The notes: a model not told the origin generated them from the sequence alone. Shown: positions 15,523 through 24,739, counted from the first letter of the stretch. The stretch: 64,000 nt of DNA from CAYJMQ01 sp964371555 (GCA_964371555.1 CAYJMQ010000001.1:8543-72542), one strand, 5' to 3'. Numbers and translations are program-made.

Positions 15523-16320
15523 ATGCTAAAAAAACTTGTTTTATGGGTCATATTTTTAACCCCTTTCGCTCAAGCGGCGGAGCAGACGCCCAAAGAGCTG
15601 GTCGGTGTGGGGATCGACGAGCATCTGGGGGGGGCGGTTTCCCTCGATCTCACTTTTAAAAATGCGCTGGGGGAGATGGAGCCGTTAAAGAACTTCTTTG
15701 ATGGCAAACACCCTGTTGTCTTAAATCTCGTCTATTACCGCTGTCCGAATGTCTGCCATTATCTTTTGGATGGTTTTACAAGCTCAGTCATGAAACTGCC
15801 GTGGGTGGTTGGAAAGCAGTTTCAGGTGGTGACGGTGAGCATCAATCCGGAGGAAACCGAAGAAGACGCGAAAAAGAAAAGACAACAAATCCTCCATCGT
15901 TACCGGCATAAGTCTGCTGTCAGCGGCTGGCACTTTTTGACAGGTGAAGAAAAAAATATCCGGAAACTGGCAGAAGAAGCCGGATTTCGCTATCAATACG
16001 ATCCGGAACGAAAAGAGTACGCGCATCCCTCTGTTATTTTTGTTTTAACGCCGGATGGAAAAATTTCCCGTTATCTTTACGGCATTCAATTCAATCGTTT
16101 GGATCTGAAGCTTGCGCTTCTCGAGGCGGCTGGCGGGAAGATTGGCAATGTCATTGACAGGCTTCTTCTCTATTGTTATCACTTCGACCCGAAAAACCGG
16201 AAATATGCGCTCATGGCAGTCAATTCGATGAAAATTGCGGGATCAATCACAGTGCTTGGTTTGGTTTTGTTGGTTTCCTTTTTATTTTTATCCCGAAAAA
16301 ATAAGAAAAAATTGATCTGA
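15523..16320 (+). CDS. SCO1/SenC/PrrC copper chaperone for cytochrome oxidase
   Basis: 265 residues with a signal peptide (MLKKLVLWVIFLTPFAQA), a thioredoxin-like domain carrying the copper-binding CPNVC (Cys74/Cys78) and partner histidine in YAHPSV (about 168), and a C-terminal membrane segment (GSITVLGLVLLVSFLFL). It delivers copper to the CuA site of subunit II. The start at 15523 follows GGTGAGGGAC and gives a proper signal peptide. Its TGA overlaps the coxB ATG, and it opens the cytochrome-oxidase operon. Confidence 0.93.
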   Translation: MLKKLVLWVIFLTPFAQAAEQTPKELVGVGIDEHLGGAVSLDLTFKNALGEMEPLKNFFDGKHPVVLNLVYYRCPNVCHYLLDGFTSSVMKLPWVVGKQFQVVTVSINPEETEEDAKKKRQQILHRYRHKSAVSGWHFLTGEEKNIRKLAEEAGFRYQYDPERKEYAHPSVIFVLTPDGKISRYLYGIQFNRLDLKLALLEAAGGKIGNVIDRLLLYCYHFDPKNRKYALMAVNSMKIAGSITVLGLVLLVSFLFLSRKNKKKLI

Positions 16321-17264
16321 TGTTTGGACTTCCACAGGCTTCCACGATCGCGCAAAATATCGATGCCCTTTATCGGTTTATTTTTGGGGCGGCTTTCCTG
16401 AGCTTTGGCATTATTGTGTCTGGAATGATCTTTTTCATTTTTCGATATCGAAGAAGATCTCAGGATTCCGATAAAAAGACTCCCTATATTACAGGACATC
16501 TTCCAACAGAATTCAGTGTTGCCGGGGTTTTGTTGATTCTTGTCATGGTTATTTTTCTTTGGGGATGGATCGATTATAGAAAAATCATCCGCTCGCCGGA
16601 TGATGCGCTGGAAATCAATGTGGTTGGAAAGCAGTGGCTTTGGGATATCTGGTATACGAATGGAAGGCAGCTGACAAACGAGCTCGTTGTCCCCAAAGAT
16701 CGGCCGGTGAAGCTTCTCATGAGCTCTCAGGATGTGATTCATAGTTTTTTTATTCCTGCCTTTCGGTTGAAACAGGATGTTCTTCCGGGGCGATATACAA
16801 CCCTTTGGTTTCAGGCGACAGAATCGGGCGAACATCAGGCGCTTTGCGCCGAATATTGTGGAACCGCGCATTCGCAGATGCTTGCAAAGGTGAAAGTGCT
16901 TGAGCCCGCCGAGTTTGAGTCGTGGCAGGCGGCATGGAAACCGCTTGAAGCTAAAAAACCAAAGGAAGGTGTGAGTCTTTTGGATCTCGGTCAGGAGCTT
17001 TTTACAAAAAAAGGGTGCAACGCCTGTCATACGGTGACAGACCAAAAATTGATTGGACCCGGAATGAAAGGAATTTTTGGAAAAACCTCTGAATTGGCCG
17101 ATGGAACAAAAGTGAAAGTCGATGAAAATTATATACGGGAGTCGCTCATGGATCCACAGGTGAAGCTCGCCAAAGGATATCCTCCGGTGATGCCGACTTT
17201 CCGGGGAACTTTAACGGATGATGAAGTGAATGCTCTGGTTGTTTATTTAAAAAGTTTAAAGTAA
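16320..17264 (+). CDS. coxB: Cytochrome c oxidase subunit II with fused cytochrome c domain (caa3 type)
   Basis: 314 residues: two membrane helices (about 17-43 and 64-86), the GKQWLWDIWY loop, a complete CuA centre (H141, C176, E178, C180, H184, M187), and a C-terminal cytochrome c domain with CNACH at 233-237 and a methionine ligand near VMPTF. The fused haem makes this a caa3-type subunit that can accept electrons directly from soluble or membrane c-type carriers. It overlaps the SCO gene (TGATG) and is followed by coxA after 11 bases. Confidence 0.96.
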   Translation: MFGLPQASTIAQNIDALYRFIFGAAFLSFGIIVSGMIFFIFRYRRRSQDSDKKTPYITGHLPTEFSVAGVLLILVMVIFLWGWIDYRKIIRSPDDALEINVVGKQWLWDIWYTNGRQLTNELVVPKDRPVKLLMSSQDVIHSFFIPAFRLKQDVLPGRYTTLWFQATESGEHQALCAEYCGTAHSQMLAKVKVLEPAEFESWQAAWKPLEAKKPKEGVSLLDLGQELFTKKGCNACHTVTDQKLIGPGMKGIFGKTSELADGTKVKVDENYIRESLMDPQVKLAKGYPPVMPTFRGTLTDDEVNALVVYLKSLK

Positions 17265-17275
17265 GGGAATAGCTT

Positions 17276-18865
17276 ATGGCGCTTGTTCATCATGAAAAAA
17301 ATTATCTTGAGGAAGGGGGGATCTTTTCGTGGTTTACCACTCTCGATCATAAGCGGATCGGCGTGATGTATCTGGCGACAACGCTCTTCTTTTTTATGAT
17401 CGGCGGGCTGTTTGCGGTTTTGCTGAGACTTGAACTTTTTAGACCCGGCCCCCTCTTTTCACCCGATCTTTACAATAAATTTTTTACCTTCCACGGCGCG
17501 ATCATGATTTTTATGTTTATTATCCCCATTATCCCCGCGGCGCTTGGAAACTTTTTCCTTCCGATTCAGATTGGGGCAAAGGATGTCGCTTTTCCGCGTT
17601 TGAATCTTTTCAGCTATTACCTCTTTGTCGGCGGGGCGCTCCTCGCGGGGGCCGCCCTTTTTACCGGCGGCGTCGATACCGGCTGGACGTTCTATGCCCC
17701 TTATAGCATTCGCACGCAGACGAGTGTGATTTTGGTGACGCTCGGTGTCTTTGTGATGGGGTTTTCCTCGATTCTAACCGGGCTTAATTTCATTGTGACG
17801 GTTCACAAGCTCAGGGCGCCAGGCATGACGTTTCATCATATGCCTCTCTTTATCTGGGCGATTTATGCGACGGCGATCATTCAGGTTCTGGCAACCCCTG
17901 TGATTGGAATTACAACGCTCCTTTTGGTGATGGAGCGGGTTCTTGGCATTGGAATTTTTGATCCAAAATTGGGGGGGGATCCTGTTTTATTTCAACATTT
18001 CTTTTGGTTCTATTCGCATCCTGCTGTCTATATTATGATTCTTCCCGGGATGGGAATTATCAGTGAAGTGATTACCGTTTTTTCCAGGAAGCATATCTTT
18101 GGATATAAAGCGATCGCCTATTCGAGCCTTGCGATTGCATTCATCAGCTTTTTGGTCTGGGGACATCATATGTTTGTGAGTGGCCAATCGGCGCTTGCCA
18201 ATCTCCTTTTTTCATTCCTGACGATGTTTGTTGCGGTGCCGACCGCGATCAAGATTTTTAACTGGACGGCGACACTCTACCGGGGTTCCATCTGGCTTCA
18301 GACGCCGATGCTCTATGTGCTCTCTTTTATTTTCTTATTTACGATTGGGGGGCTTACCGGGCTTTTTTTGGCAGCCATTTCTGTCGATGTCCATCTTCAT
18401 GATACCTATTTTGTTGTTGCCCATTTCCACTATGTGATGATGGGGGGGACGGTCATGGGGCTGCTTGCCGGGCTTCATTATTGGTGGCCTAAGATGTTTG
18501 GCCGGATGTATCCGGAAATATGGGGGAAAATTTCGTGCGCGCTGATCTTTATCGGTTTTAATGTGACCTTTTTTCCACAGTTTTTTCTGGGGCAGCGCGG
18601 CATGCCGAGACGGTATAACGACTATTTAGAACACTATACCGATCTTAATATGCTTTCATCCATTGGGTCGTGGTTTATTACCGCGGGATTTGTCATTATG
18701 GCAGTCTATTTTATCTGGTCTCTCAGGCGGGGTTCGATTGCCGCTCAAAATCCGTGGGGTGGGAAGACTCTTGAATGGCAGATTGAATCTCCTCCGACGG
18801 TTCACAATTTTCACAAAACACCTGAGATAGCGGCGGGTCCCTATGAATATGGAGTAAAGGAATGA
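17276..18865 (+). CDS. coxA: Cytochrome c oxidase subunit I, A2-type haem-copper oxidase
   Basis: A 529-residue, twelve-helix catalytic subunit. The low-spin haem ligand H73 (FHGAIM), the CuB ligand and cross-linked tyrosine in YSHPAVY (246-252), the CuB pair GHHMF, and the haem a3 and a ligands in HDTYFVVAHFHYVM are all present. The YS in front of HPAVY, with no glutamate in that helix, marks the A2 subfamily, which uses Tyr-Ser instead of Glu at the end of the D proton channel. It reduces oxygen to water and pumps protons in the inner membrane. It overlaps coxC by four bases. Confidence 0.97.
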   Translation: MALVHHEKNYLEEGGIFSWFTTLDHKRIGVMYLATTLFFFMIGGLFAVLLRLELFRPGPLFSPDLYNKFFTFHGAIMIFMFIIPIIPAALGNFFLPIQIGAKDVAFPRLNLFSYYLFVGGALLAGAALFTGGVDTGWTFYAPYSIRTQTSVILVTLGVFVMGFSSILTGLNFIVTVHKLRAPGMTFHHMPLFIWAIYATAIIQVLATPVIGITTLLLVMERVLGIGIFDPKLGGDPVLFQHFFWFYSHPAVYIMILPGMGIISEVITVFSRKHIFGYKAIAYSSLAIAFISFLVWGHHMFVSGQSALANLLFSFLTMFVAVPTAIKIFNWTATLYRGSIWLQTPMLYVLSFIFLFTIGGLTGLFLAAISVDVHLHDTYFVVAHFHYVMMGGTVMGLLAGLHYWWPKMFGRMYPEIWGKISCALIFIGFNVTFFPQFFLGQRGMPRRYNDYLEHYTDLNMLSSIGSWFITAGFVIMAVYFIWSLRRGSIAAQNPWGGKTLEWQIESPPTVHNFHKTPEIAAGPYEYGVKE

Positions 18866-19500
18866 ATGGCGCAAGGCATGTCATTGCCAGTCATTTTGAA
18901 ACAGCGGAACAGGCTTATGGCTCGGCAAAGCTTGGGGTCTGGCTCTTCCTTGTGACGGAGATTCTTCTCTTCGGCGGACTCTTTGTGGCTTATATTGTGT
19001 TCCGGTCGCTCTATCCGGAGATGTTTGACGAGGCGTCAAAGTTTTTAAACCGATCGATGGGGGCGATTAACACCGTGGTTCTCATTTGCAGCAGTTTTAC
19101 AATGGCGATGGCTGTGAATAAAACCCAGCATGACAATAAAAAATCTGCAGTCCGGTATTTGACGATTACCTTACTCTGTGGCGCGGCGTTTATGGCGATT
19201 AAATATTTTGAGTATATGCACAAGATCCATGAAGGGCTTTTGCCAGGGGCGCATTTTTCTTTTGAAACGATTGCGCATCCCAAAGCGCCGCTTTTTTTCT
19301 CCCTCTATTTTATGATGACCGGCCTTCATGGACTTCATGTGCTTGCCGGGATGGGGCTTATCTTTTGGGTACTTCTTCGATTACGGCGGGGAGATTTCAA
19401 TCATGAGTATAATACACCGGTGGAATTGACAGGAATTTATTGGCACCTGGTAGATCTGATCTGGATCTATCTCTTTCCACTGCTTTATTTAATTGGGTGA
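18862..19500 (+). CDS. coxC: Cytochrome c oxidase subunit III
   Basis: A 212-residue polytopic membrane protein with the subunit III pattern: KLGVWLFLVTEILLFGGLFVAYIVFR, KYFEYMHKIHEGLLPG, FFSLYFMMTGLHGLHVLAGM, and C-terminal PVELTGIYWHLVDLIWIYLFPLLYL. It is the short form (five helices) usual in caa3 oxidases. It stabilises proton pumping by subunit I. It overlaps coxA (ATGA), and its stop lies just before the coxD ATG. Confidence 0.95.
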   Translation: MNGARHVIASHFETAEQAYGSAKLGVWLFLVTEILLFGGLFVAYIVFRSLYPEMFDEASKFLNRSMGAINTVVLICSSFTMAMAVNKTQHDNKKSAVRYLTITLLCGAAFMAIKYFEYMHKIHEGLLPGAHFSFETIAHPKAPLFFSLYFMMTGLHGLHVLAGMGLIFWVLLRLRRGDFNHEYNTPVELTGIYWHLVDLIWIYLFPLLYLIG

Positions 19501-19504
19501 GGGG

Positions 19505-19780
19505 ATGCAAAACGGCGTCGATCATAGACACGAATATTTCAATGTATGGATGTCTCTTCTGGGGCTGACCGTTGCGACGGTTGCCGTTTCATACCTGGAG
19601 TTAGGGGTTCTTAATATTTTCGTCGCAATGGCGATTGCGTCGGTGAAAGCGGTGTTTGTCTGTCTCTATTTCATGCATCTCAAATATGATAATCGGGTCA
19701 ATCAGGTTGTTTTTATTTCAGCGTTTTTATTTTTGTTTATTTTTGCGGGACTCACGCTGAGTGATGTTCTTTTTAGATAA
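19505..19780 (+). CDS. coxD: Cytochrome c oxidase subunit IV (prokaryotic type)
   Basis: 91 residues with three membrane helices (WMSLLGLTVATVAVSYLELG, NIFVAMAIASVKAVFVCLYFMHL, VVFISAFLFLFIFAGLTLS), the COX4_pro pattern including KAVFVCLYFMHLKY. The ATG at 19505 follows GGTGAGGGG; a TTG twelve bases upstream is less likely. It is a small accessory subunit of the caa3 complex. Confidence 0.88.
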   Translation: MQNGVDHRHEYFNVWMSLLGLTVATVAVSYLELGVLNIFVAMAIASVKAVFVCLYFMHLKYDNRVNQVVFISAFLFLFIFAGLTLSDVLFR

Positions 19781-19797
19781 CCGCAAGCTCATTTTTT

Positions 19798-20661
19798 ATG
19801 ATTAAACTCCTTCGCTTAAATATTGTCCTCACCTTCCTCCTCATCATCTGGGGGGGCGTTGTCAGAAATTTTGATGCGGGGCTCGCGTGTCCAGACTGGC
19901 CGCTCTGTCATGGCAAGGTCATTCCCCCGCTGGATCCTCTTGTCTTAATTGAGTGGGGGCATAGGCTGCTTGCTGCGGTTGTTGGGTTGCTGACGCTTGT
20001 GGTTTCATTTTCTTATCGAAAGAAATTTGGTTTCATTGCGTTTCTGCCGCTTTTGCTTGTTATTTTTCAGGCGCTTCTTGGGGGGGCAACGGTCAAAGGG
20101 ATGTTACATCCAAAATGGGTTTCACTGCACCTCGCTTTTGGGCTTCTCTATTTTGCAAGTCTGCTCTGGATTTTGCTTGAAGCGCGGCAAGCCTCTTTTC
20201 AAAGAAAATGGTCGGGCGGCTGGCTTTTCTGTCTGTTTGCGACACTTCTTGTTTATGGACAGGCAGTTTTGGGAGGGGGAGTTGCATCGAGTGGGGCCGG
20301 GCTTGCCTGCCCCGATTTCCCGACCTGCTATGGGGCATGGCTGCCTGAATTAAAAGGAGGGGTTGCCCTTCAGTTTTTTCATCGCGTGGGGGCATTTTTG
20401 GTGACCCTTGTTTCGGTTCTTTTGTTTTGGTTTTCTTATCTTTTTAATGGGGTAAATGGGGTGAATGGGTGGGGATACGATTTCAGGAAAATGTCATTTT
20501 TGATTCTCATATTGACATTCATTCAGGTTGGACTGGGAATTTCAAATGTGATCTTTAGACTCCCCGAATTCTTAAGTATTTTACATTTGGTTTTTGCGAC
20601 ACTCCTTTTTGCGAATTTCTTTATACTGACATATAAGGTGAAACATGCGCGCGTATCTTAG
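19798..20661 (+). CDS. ctaA: Haem A synthase CtaA/Cox15
   Basis: 287 residues with about eight membrane segments in two homologous halves. Each half has a haem-binding histidine set and a cysteine motif: RNFDAGLACPDWPLCHG with EWGHR in the first, SGAGLACPDFPTCYG with FFHRVG in the second. It oxidises haem O to haem A for the oxidase encoded just upstream. A loop in the second half carries the short repeat NGVNGVNG (9-bp DNA repeat at 20446-20472). It overlaps ctaB by 17 bases. Confidence 0.93.
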   Translation: MIKLLRLNIVLTFLLIIWGGVVRNFDAGLACPDWPLCHGKVIPPLDPLVLIEWGHRLLAAVVGLLTLVVSFSYRKKFGFIAFLPLLLVIFQALLGGATVKGMLHPKWVSLHLAFGLLYFASLLWILLEARQASFQRKWSGGWLFCLFATLLVYGQAVLGGGVASSGAGLACPDFPTCYGAWLPELKGGVALQFFHRVGAFLVTLVSVLLFWFSYLFNGVNGVNGWGYDFRKMSFLILILTFIQVGLGISNVIFRLPEFLSILHLVFATLLFANFFILTYKVKHARVS

Positions 20662-21493
20662 TTTGGTAAAACCCCGGATTAGTCTCCTTTTTGCGATAAC
20701 AGGATTGACCGCAATATTGGTTCACGGAGGGCCTCATCCTTTTCGTTTTTTTATGATTGTTTTGGGGATTTTTCTTGTTGGCGGGGCGGCGAACGCCTTT
20801 AATCAATATCTTGAGAGGGATATCGATAGCCGGATGTCAAGAACAGCATCCCGGCGGCCGCTTCCGCTTGGCCTGATTTCACCAGGGAAGGCTTTAATAT
20901 TTAGCTGCTTCATCAGCTTCCTGGGGGTAGGATTGCTCTTTAAATTTGGGGGGGCGCTTTCTTCTCTTTTGGGACTCGGAACGATCCTCTTTTATAGTTT
21001 TTTCTACACGCTCTGGTTAAAACCGAAAACCCCTTACAATATTGTAATCGGCGGGATTGCAGGCGCCATGGGGCCTCTCATTGGATGGGCTGCAGTGGCG
21101 GGGACGATTGAGCTCACTCCATTTTTGATGTTTTTAATCATCTTTTTTTGGACTCCCCCCCATTTTTGGGCGCTTGCGCTCTATCATCAGGATGATTACA
21201 AAAAAGTTGGACTGCCAATGCTTCCGGTTGTGCGGGGCGAAGAAATCACCCGGAGACAAATTCTTCTTTATTCATTTACATTGATCCCCCTTTCGGCTTC
21301 GCTCTACTTTGTATCAGATGTATTGAATATGATTTATTTGTCATCGGCATTGGCGCTTGGCGGACTTTTTATTTGGTTTGCGTTTGTCGTCTATCAGAAG
21401 AAGACAGTTCAGGCATATCAGCGCCTCTTTCGCTATTCAATAGGTTACATGACGCTTCTTTATCTTGCGATGATGCTTGACACGCTCCTGTAA
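20645..21493 (+). CDS. ctaB: Protoheme IX farnesyltransferase (haem O synthase)
   Basis: A 282-residue UbiA-superfamily prenyltransferase with about nine membrane helices. The first Asp-rich site NQYLERDIDSRMSRT is at about 53-67 and the second conserved loop is YHQDDYKKVGLPMLPVVRG. It attaches farnesyl diphosphate to protohaem to give haem O, the substrate of CtaA. It is the last gene of the oxidase operon; its end is followed by a 160-base non-coding interval containing a sigma-54-type promoter for the next gene. Confidence 0.95.
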   Translation: MRAYLSLVKPRISLLFAITGLTAILVHGGPHPFRFFMIVLGIFLVGGAANAFNQYLERDIDSRMSRTASRRPLPLGLISPGKALIFSCFISFLGVGLLFKFGGALSSLLGLGTILFYSFFYTLWLKPKTPYNIVIGGIAGAMGPLIGWAAVAGTIELTPFLMFLIIFFWTPPHFWALALYHQDDYKKVGLPMLPVVRGEEITRRQILLYSFTLIPLSASLYFVSDVLNMIYLSSALALGGLFIWFAFVVYQKKTVQAYQRLFRYSIGYMTLLYLAMMLDTLL

Positions 21494-21613
21494 GTCTGTT
21501 TTCAGCTATCACAACTGTCTAACAAAATTTGTCACATTTGGGGCAGAGTGGGCTCGGGCTTTGGCTTGGGACGGGTCTTCAAGCCCATTTTATTGCAAAA
21601 AATAAGCCCGGGG

Positions 21614-21630
21614 CTGGCATTGATGTTGCA
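21614..21630 (+). promoter_or_regulatory. Sigma-54 (RpoN) promoter
   Basis: CTGGCATTGATGTTGCA matches TGGCA-N6-TTGC with correct GG/GC spacing. The start site is predicted near 21641. This makes the ATG at 21655, not the one at 21643, the likely start of the lipoprotein gene. Confidence 0.75.
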
Positions 21631-21654
21631 CCTTAGTATGGTATGAGGTGGTCT

Positions 21655-22392
21655 ATGCCGTTTCGGACGATTTCATTATTTCTATTGCCGCTGTCTCTTC
21701 TTTGGGCCGGTTGCGGCGAGAATGCGGAGAGTTTCCCAAGTTTTGAAGAAGCATTGGAAAAGGTCTTTGTTACCGGATCGAAAAAAGAAGAGAGTTCGTC
21801 TTCCTCTGGCGATCTTTCGAAGGAGACGGTTGAAAAGCTCAATCTTCACGTGGATGACGAAGCAGCCGTTATTTCAAACCTGACGACTTTAAAAGATAAA
21901 GATTTTAATATTGCTGATGAACAAAAGAATGCGCTGATTTCTCTAAATTATGTAACAACCATTGTTCGGAGATCGGAACTTTTACCCAAAGACAAGCAGT
22001 CTCCCTGTCAATGCCATTATGCCGCTTCTACCTTTAAATTGGCTGCTCAAGTTCTTGGGGATTATCTCCTGAAGCTCCAAAAGCAAAATCTTTCAGTTTT
22101 GGCCAAAGAAGATCTCGATAAATTTCAGGAGCTTTATGATCAATTTTCTCTTGGAAAAGAAATTTTGGAAGAGCTTTCAAAAGCCGATGTTTTAAGACTT
22201 CCGATGGCAAAGGATAGCAAAGAGAGAGAAGAACTCGAAGAAATTAAAAAGATTGCGGCGGAGGCGCTTAAAAAACTTTCTTTGGCAGGGGCTTCCGAAT
22301 CTGCCAAACCTTCTGGAACTAAAAAAGAGAACGATAGAGACAGAAAAAGAGAATCCCCCCAAAATGATGATTCAGGCGCTTCGAGAGAATAA
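21655..22392 (+). CDS. Predicted lipoprotein, unknown function
   Basis: 245 residues. A signal peptide ends in lipobox LWAGC (Cys20), followed by an acidic Ser/Lys-rich linker, a helical region (DEAAVISNLTTLKD..., CQCHYAASTFKLAAQVLGDYLLKLQKQN), and a highly charged disordered tail rich in Lys, Glu, Asp and Ser. No family is recognised. GAGGTGG precedes the ATG, and the predicted sigma-54 start site falls only about 14 bases upstream. comEC follows after 41 bases and may be cotranscribed. Envelope location is inferred from the lipobox. Confidence 0.65.
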   Translation: MPFRTISLFLLPLSLLWAGCGENAESFPSFEEALEKVFVTGSKKEESSSSSGDLSKETVEKLNLHVDDEAAVISNLTTLKDKDFNIADEQKNALISLNYVTTIVRRSELLPKDKQSPCQCHYAASTFKLAAQVLGDYLLKLQKQNLSVLAKEDLDKFQELYDQFSLGKEILEELSKADVLRLPMAKDSKEREELEEIKKIAAEALKKLSLAGASESAKPSGTKKENDRDRKRESPQNDDSGASRE

Positions 22393-22433
22393 AGTGAAGC
22401 GTTTGGCACTCTCCTTGCAAATGCTGCCTCACA

Positions 22434-24623
22434 ATGTTTCGAAGATTTCCGAGACGGCATCTTTTTTTGACGGTTTTTCTTTGTCTGGGGATTGTTCGAG
22501 GCTTGATTTGGAAGCCACATTCTCCTACAGGCTATTTTGATTCTCCACATCGTATCTGCGGGGCAGTCGGATTTCCGTCCGACAGTATTCTAAAAGAATT
22601 AACCCTAAAAGAATTAACCATTGATGAAAAAAAGATCTGGGGGCATCTTGAGATTTTCCTGTCTTCAAAAATAAAGAATCATCGAAAAATTCGCCCCGTT
22701 GGCACACGGATCTGCTTTTCAGGGATCGTCCGTGAGGTCCGAAACTTTGGTATTCCGGCTGAATTTGATATGCGGCGAAAAATGCTCTCAAAAAAAATCT
22801 GGGGGAGGGTTTTTTTGGGACGCAAAGATTCGATTCAAATTCAAAAAAACTCCGCTTTTTATCCTGTTGAGATCCTGAGGGAGCAGTTTTTTCACTATCT
22901 GGATCGATTCCAGTCTGGGGGGAGGCTTCTTAAGATGGTTGTTTTGGGAATACCTGCGATGACACGTGAGCAGCGCGATGATTTTATCGCGACCGGCCTC
23001 TTGCACGCTGTGGTGATTTCCGGTCAAAATATCGCGCTCCTTTTTTTCTTTTCCTTTTCGCTTCTTTATTGGCTTTTTTCGAGATCCGAATACATTCTCC
23101 TTCATTGGCCACTGCAGAGGATTCTTGTTTTCTTATCTTCAGCCATTCTTTTCTTTTTCTATTTTTTCTCGGGAGGGGAAATTCCAATTCTCAGGGCGAG
23201 TCTTATGGCCTTTTCTTCATTGATCGCGCTCTTAAGTTCGAGGCCCCAAAATGGACTCTATGCGTTGTCTGTGGCGACGGCGCTGATTTTAAATTTTATC
23301 CCCTCTTCGGCTCTGGATCCCTCCTTTCAACTCTCTTTTATTTCTGTATTGGGGCTCTGCCTGACCCGTTTTTTTATTTCAGATATTCAAAAGAATCTCT
23401 GGAAAATGATATTCTTTTCCACGCTGATCTGCACAATCGTAACAGCCCCGATCGTGATTTATTATTTTCACAGGTTTTCTCTTATTGGAATTGCCGCAAA
23501 TCTGGTTGTTACACCGCTCATGAGTTTTTTGATTCTTCCGGGTTCTTTTCTTATTACTTTTTTTTATTTTATTTCTGAACCTGTTTGTCATGTTTTAATG
23601 ATGATTTTTGAGCCCCTGGCGCGATGGCTATTTTCTTTTATCCATCTCCTTGCTTCTTTTCCTTTGAGCTCCGTGATTGTAAGGCCCCCTTCATTGCCCA
23701 GCCTTTGTCTCGTCTATGTCGGAATGGCGCTTCTTTTTTTCCAAAAGAAAAAGTTCTCATCAAAAAATTGGCTAACCGCTGTTTTGGCAGGTCTCTTTTT
23801 ATTTTTTTTGTTTCCCGATCGGATGGGAGTTTTTTTCAAAAATGGGGGAGATCTTAAAATCTCTTTTCTAAGTGTTGGGCAGGGCGATTCAACACTCATA
23901 GAATTTCCTGATGGGGGGACGATGCTGGTCGATGCCGGCGGGATTCATCCTCATTTTGATATCGGCGAAAGACTTTTGGCTCCCTATCTTTGGAAAAAGG
24001 GGATCCGAACCATCGATGTATTGATTTTGACCCATTCGGATTTTGACCATACGGATGGGGCGAGATTTTTGATCGATCATTTTGATGTAAAAGAAATGTG
24101 GATTTCGCAATGGAGAGGCGGAATTCATTACGAACATATTTTGGAACTTTCAGAAATAAAAAATATCCCGGTTTATTTGATTTCAAAAGAGACAGGCATA
24201 AAGATTTTTAAAGGGGTTGAATTTCAATTTTTGAATCCAAAAAATGTATTTGAAAAAGCGACCGATAATCACCAATCGATTGTATTCAAATGCAGATACA
24301 AAAATTTTTCTGTCCTGTTTACAGCCGATATTGAAAAGGATGTGGAAGAGGAGATCTCGTATTTCCCGCTTCAAAGCACTGTCTTAAAGGTTCCTCATCA
24401 TGGCTCGAAAACGTCGAGCAGTCTCTCATTTTTACGCTCCGTAAAACCAAAATTTGCCGTTATCAGTTCAGGCTACGCGAATCGTTTTGGACATCCGCAT
24501 GATGAGGTACTGCGGCGATACCGGGAGCTCGGTATCCCCCTCTTTCGGACCGATCAGGAGGGGACATTGGAAATTCGAACCGATGGTTCGTCGAGCTATT
24601 TCTTGAAGAAACCACATGTCTGA
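22434..24623 (+). CDS. comEC: ComEC/Rec2-type DNA internalisation protein
   Basis: 729 residues in the full ComEC order: N-terminal DUF4131-like region (about 1-160), the Competence membrane domain starting around 190 with HAVVISGQNIALL (family motif SG-HI region), about ten membrane helices, and a C-terminal metallo-beta-lactamase domain from about 480 (SVGQGDSTLIEFPDGGTMLVDAGG; LTHSDFDHTDG near 533; VPHHGSKTS near 653). It forms the inner-membrane channel for single-stranded DNA uptake in natural transformation, and the lactamase domain is a candidate nuclease. The gene carries a 15-bp tandem duplication (22590-22619, LKELTLKELT). Confidence 0.93.
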   Translation: MFRRFPRRHLFLTVFLCLGIVRGLIWKPHSPTGYFDSPHRICGAVGFPSDSILKELTLKELTIDEKKIWGHLEIFLSSKIKNHRKIRPVGTRICFSGIVREVRNFGIPAEFDMRRKMLSKKIWGRVFLGRKDSIQIQKNSAFYPVEILREQFFHYLDRFQSGGRLLKMVVLGIPAMTREQRDDFIATGLLHAVVISGQNIALLFFFSFSLLYWLFSRSEYILLHWPLQRILVFLSSAILFFFYFFSGGEIPILRASLMAFSSLIALLSSRPQNGLYALSVATALILNFIPSSALDPSFQLSFISVLGLCLTRFFISDIQKNLWKMIFFSTLICTIVTAPIVIYYFHRFSLIGIAANLVVTPLMSFLILPGSFLITFFYFISEPVCHVLMMIFEPLARWLFSFIHLLASFPLSSVIVRPPSLPSLCLVYVGMALLFFQKKKFSSKNWLTAVLAGLFLFFLFPDRMGVFFKNGGDLKISFLSVGQGDSTLIEFPDGGTMLVDAGGIHPHFDIGERLLAPYLWKKGIRTIDVLILTHSDFDHTDGARFLIDHFDVKEMWISQWRGGIHYEHILELSEIKNIPVYLISKETGIKIFKGVEFQFLNPKNVFEKATDNHQSIVFKCRYKNFSVLFTADIEKDVEEEISYFPLQSTVLKVPHHGSKTSSSLSFLRSVKPKFAVISSGYANRFGHPHDEVLRRYRELGIPLFRTDQEGTLEIRTDGSSSYFLKKPHV
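22590..22619 (+). repeat. 15-bp tandem duplication inside comEC
   Basis: CTAAAAGAATTAACC occurs twice in a row and keeps the frame (LKELT repeated). One of many short tandem duplications in this window. Confidence 0.85.
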
Positions 24624-24639
24624 TTCTTTATCGTTGTGC

Positions 24640-24671
24640 AGGGTTTATACACTTAATAAGCTTATAACCCT
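24640..24671 (+). terminator. Possible terminator after comEC
   Basis: AGGGTT and AACCCT pair around an AT-rich loop with a few more pairs next to the stem, followed by TTTAAAATAATT. It lies between the comEC stop and the sigma-54 promoter of the next gene. The stem is imperfect. Confidence 0.35.
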
Positions 24672-24692
24672 TTAAAATAATTACATTTTGTC

Positions 24693-24709
24693 CTGGTATT
24701 GATTTTGCA
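24693..24709 (+). promoter_or_regulatory. Sigma-54 (RpoN) promoter
   Basis: CTGGTATTGATTTTGCA has GG and GC elements with the required 10-base spacing and the TTGC box, and differs from the site at 21614 at only two positions (C/T and G/T). The start site is predicted near 24720, 20 bases before the ATG of the S41 protease gene. Confidence 0.7.
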
Positions 24710-24739
24710 GTAGGCGTTCCTGTTAAAGGGGAATGGGAA

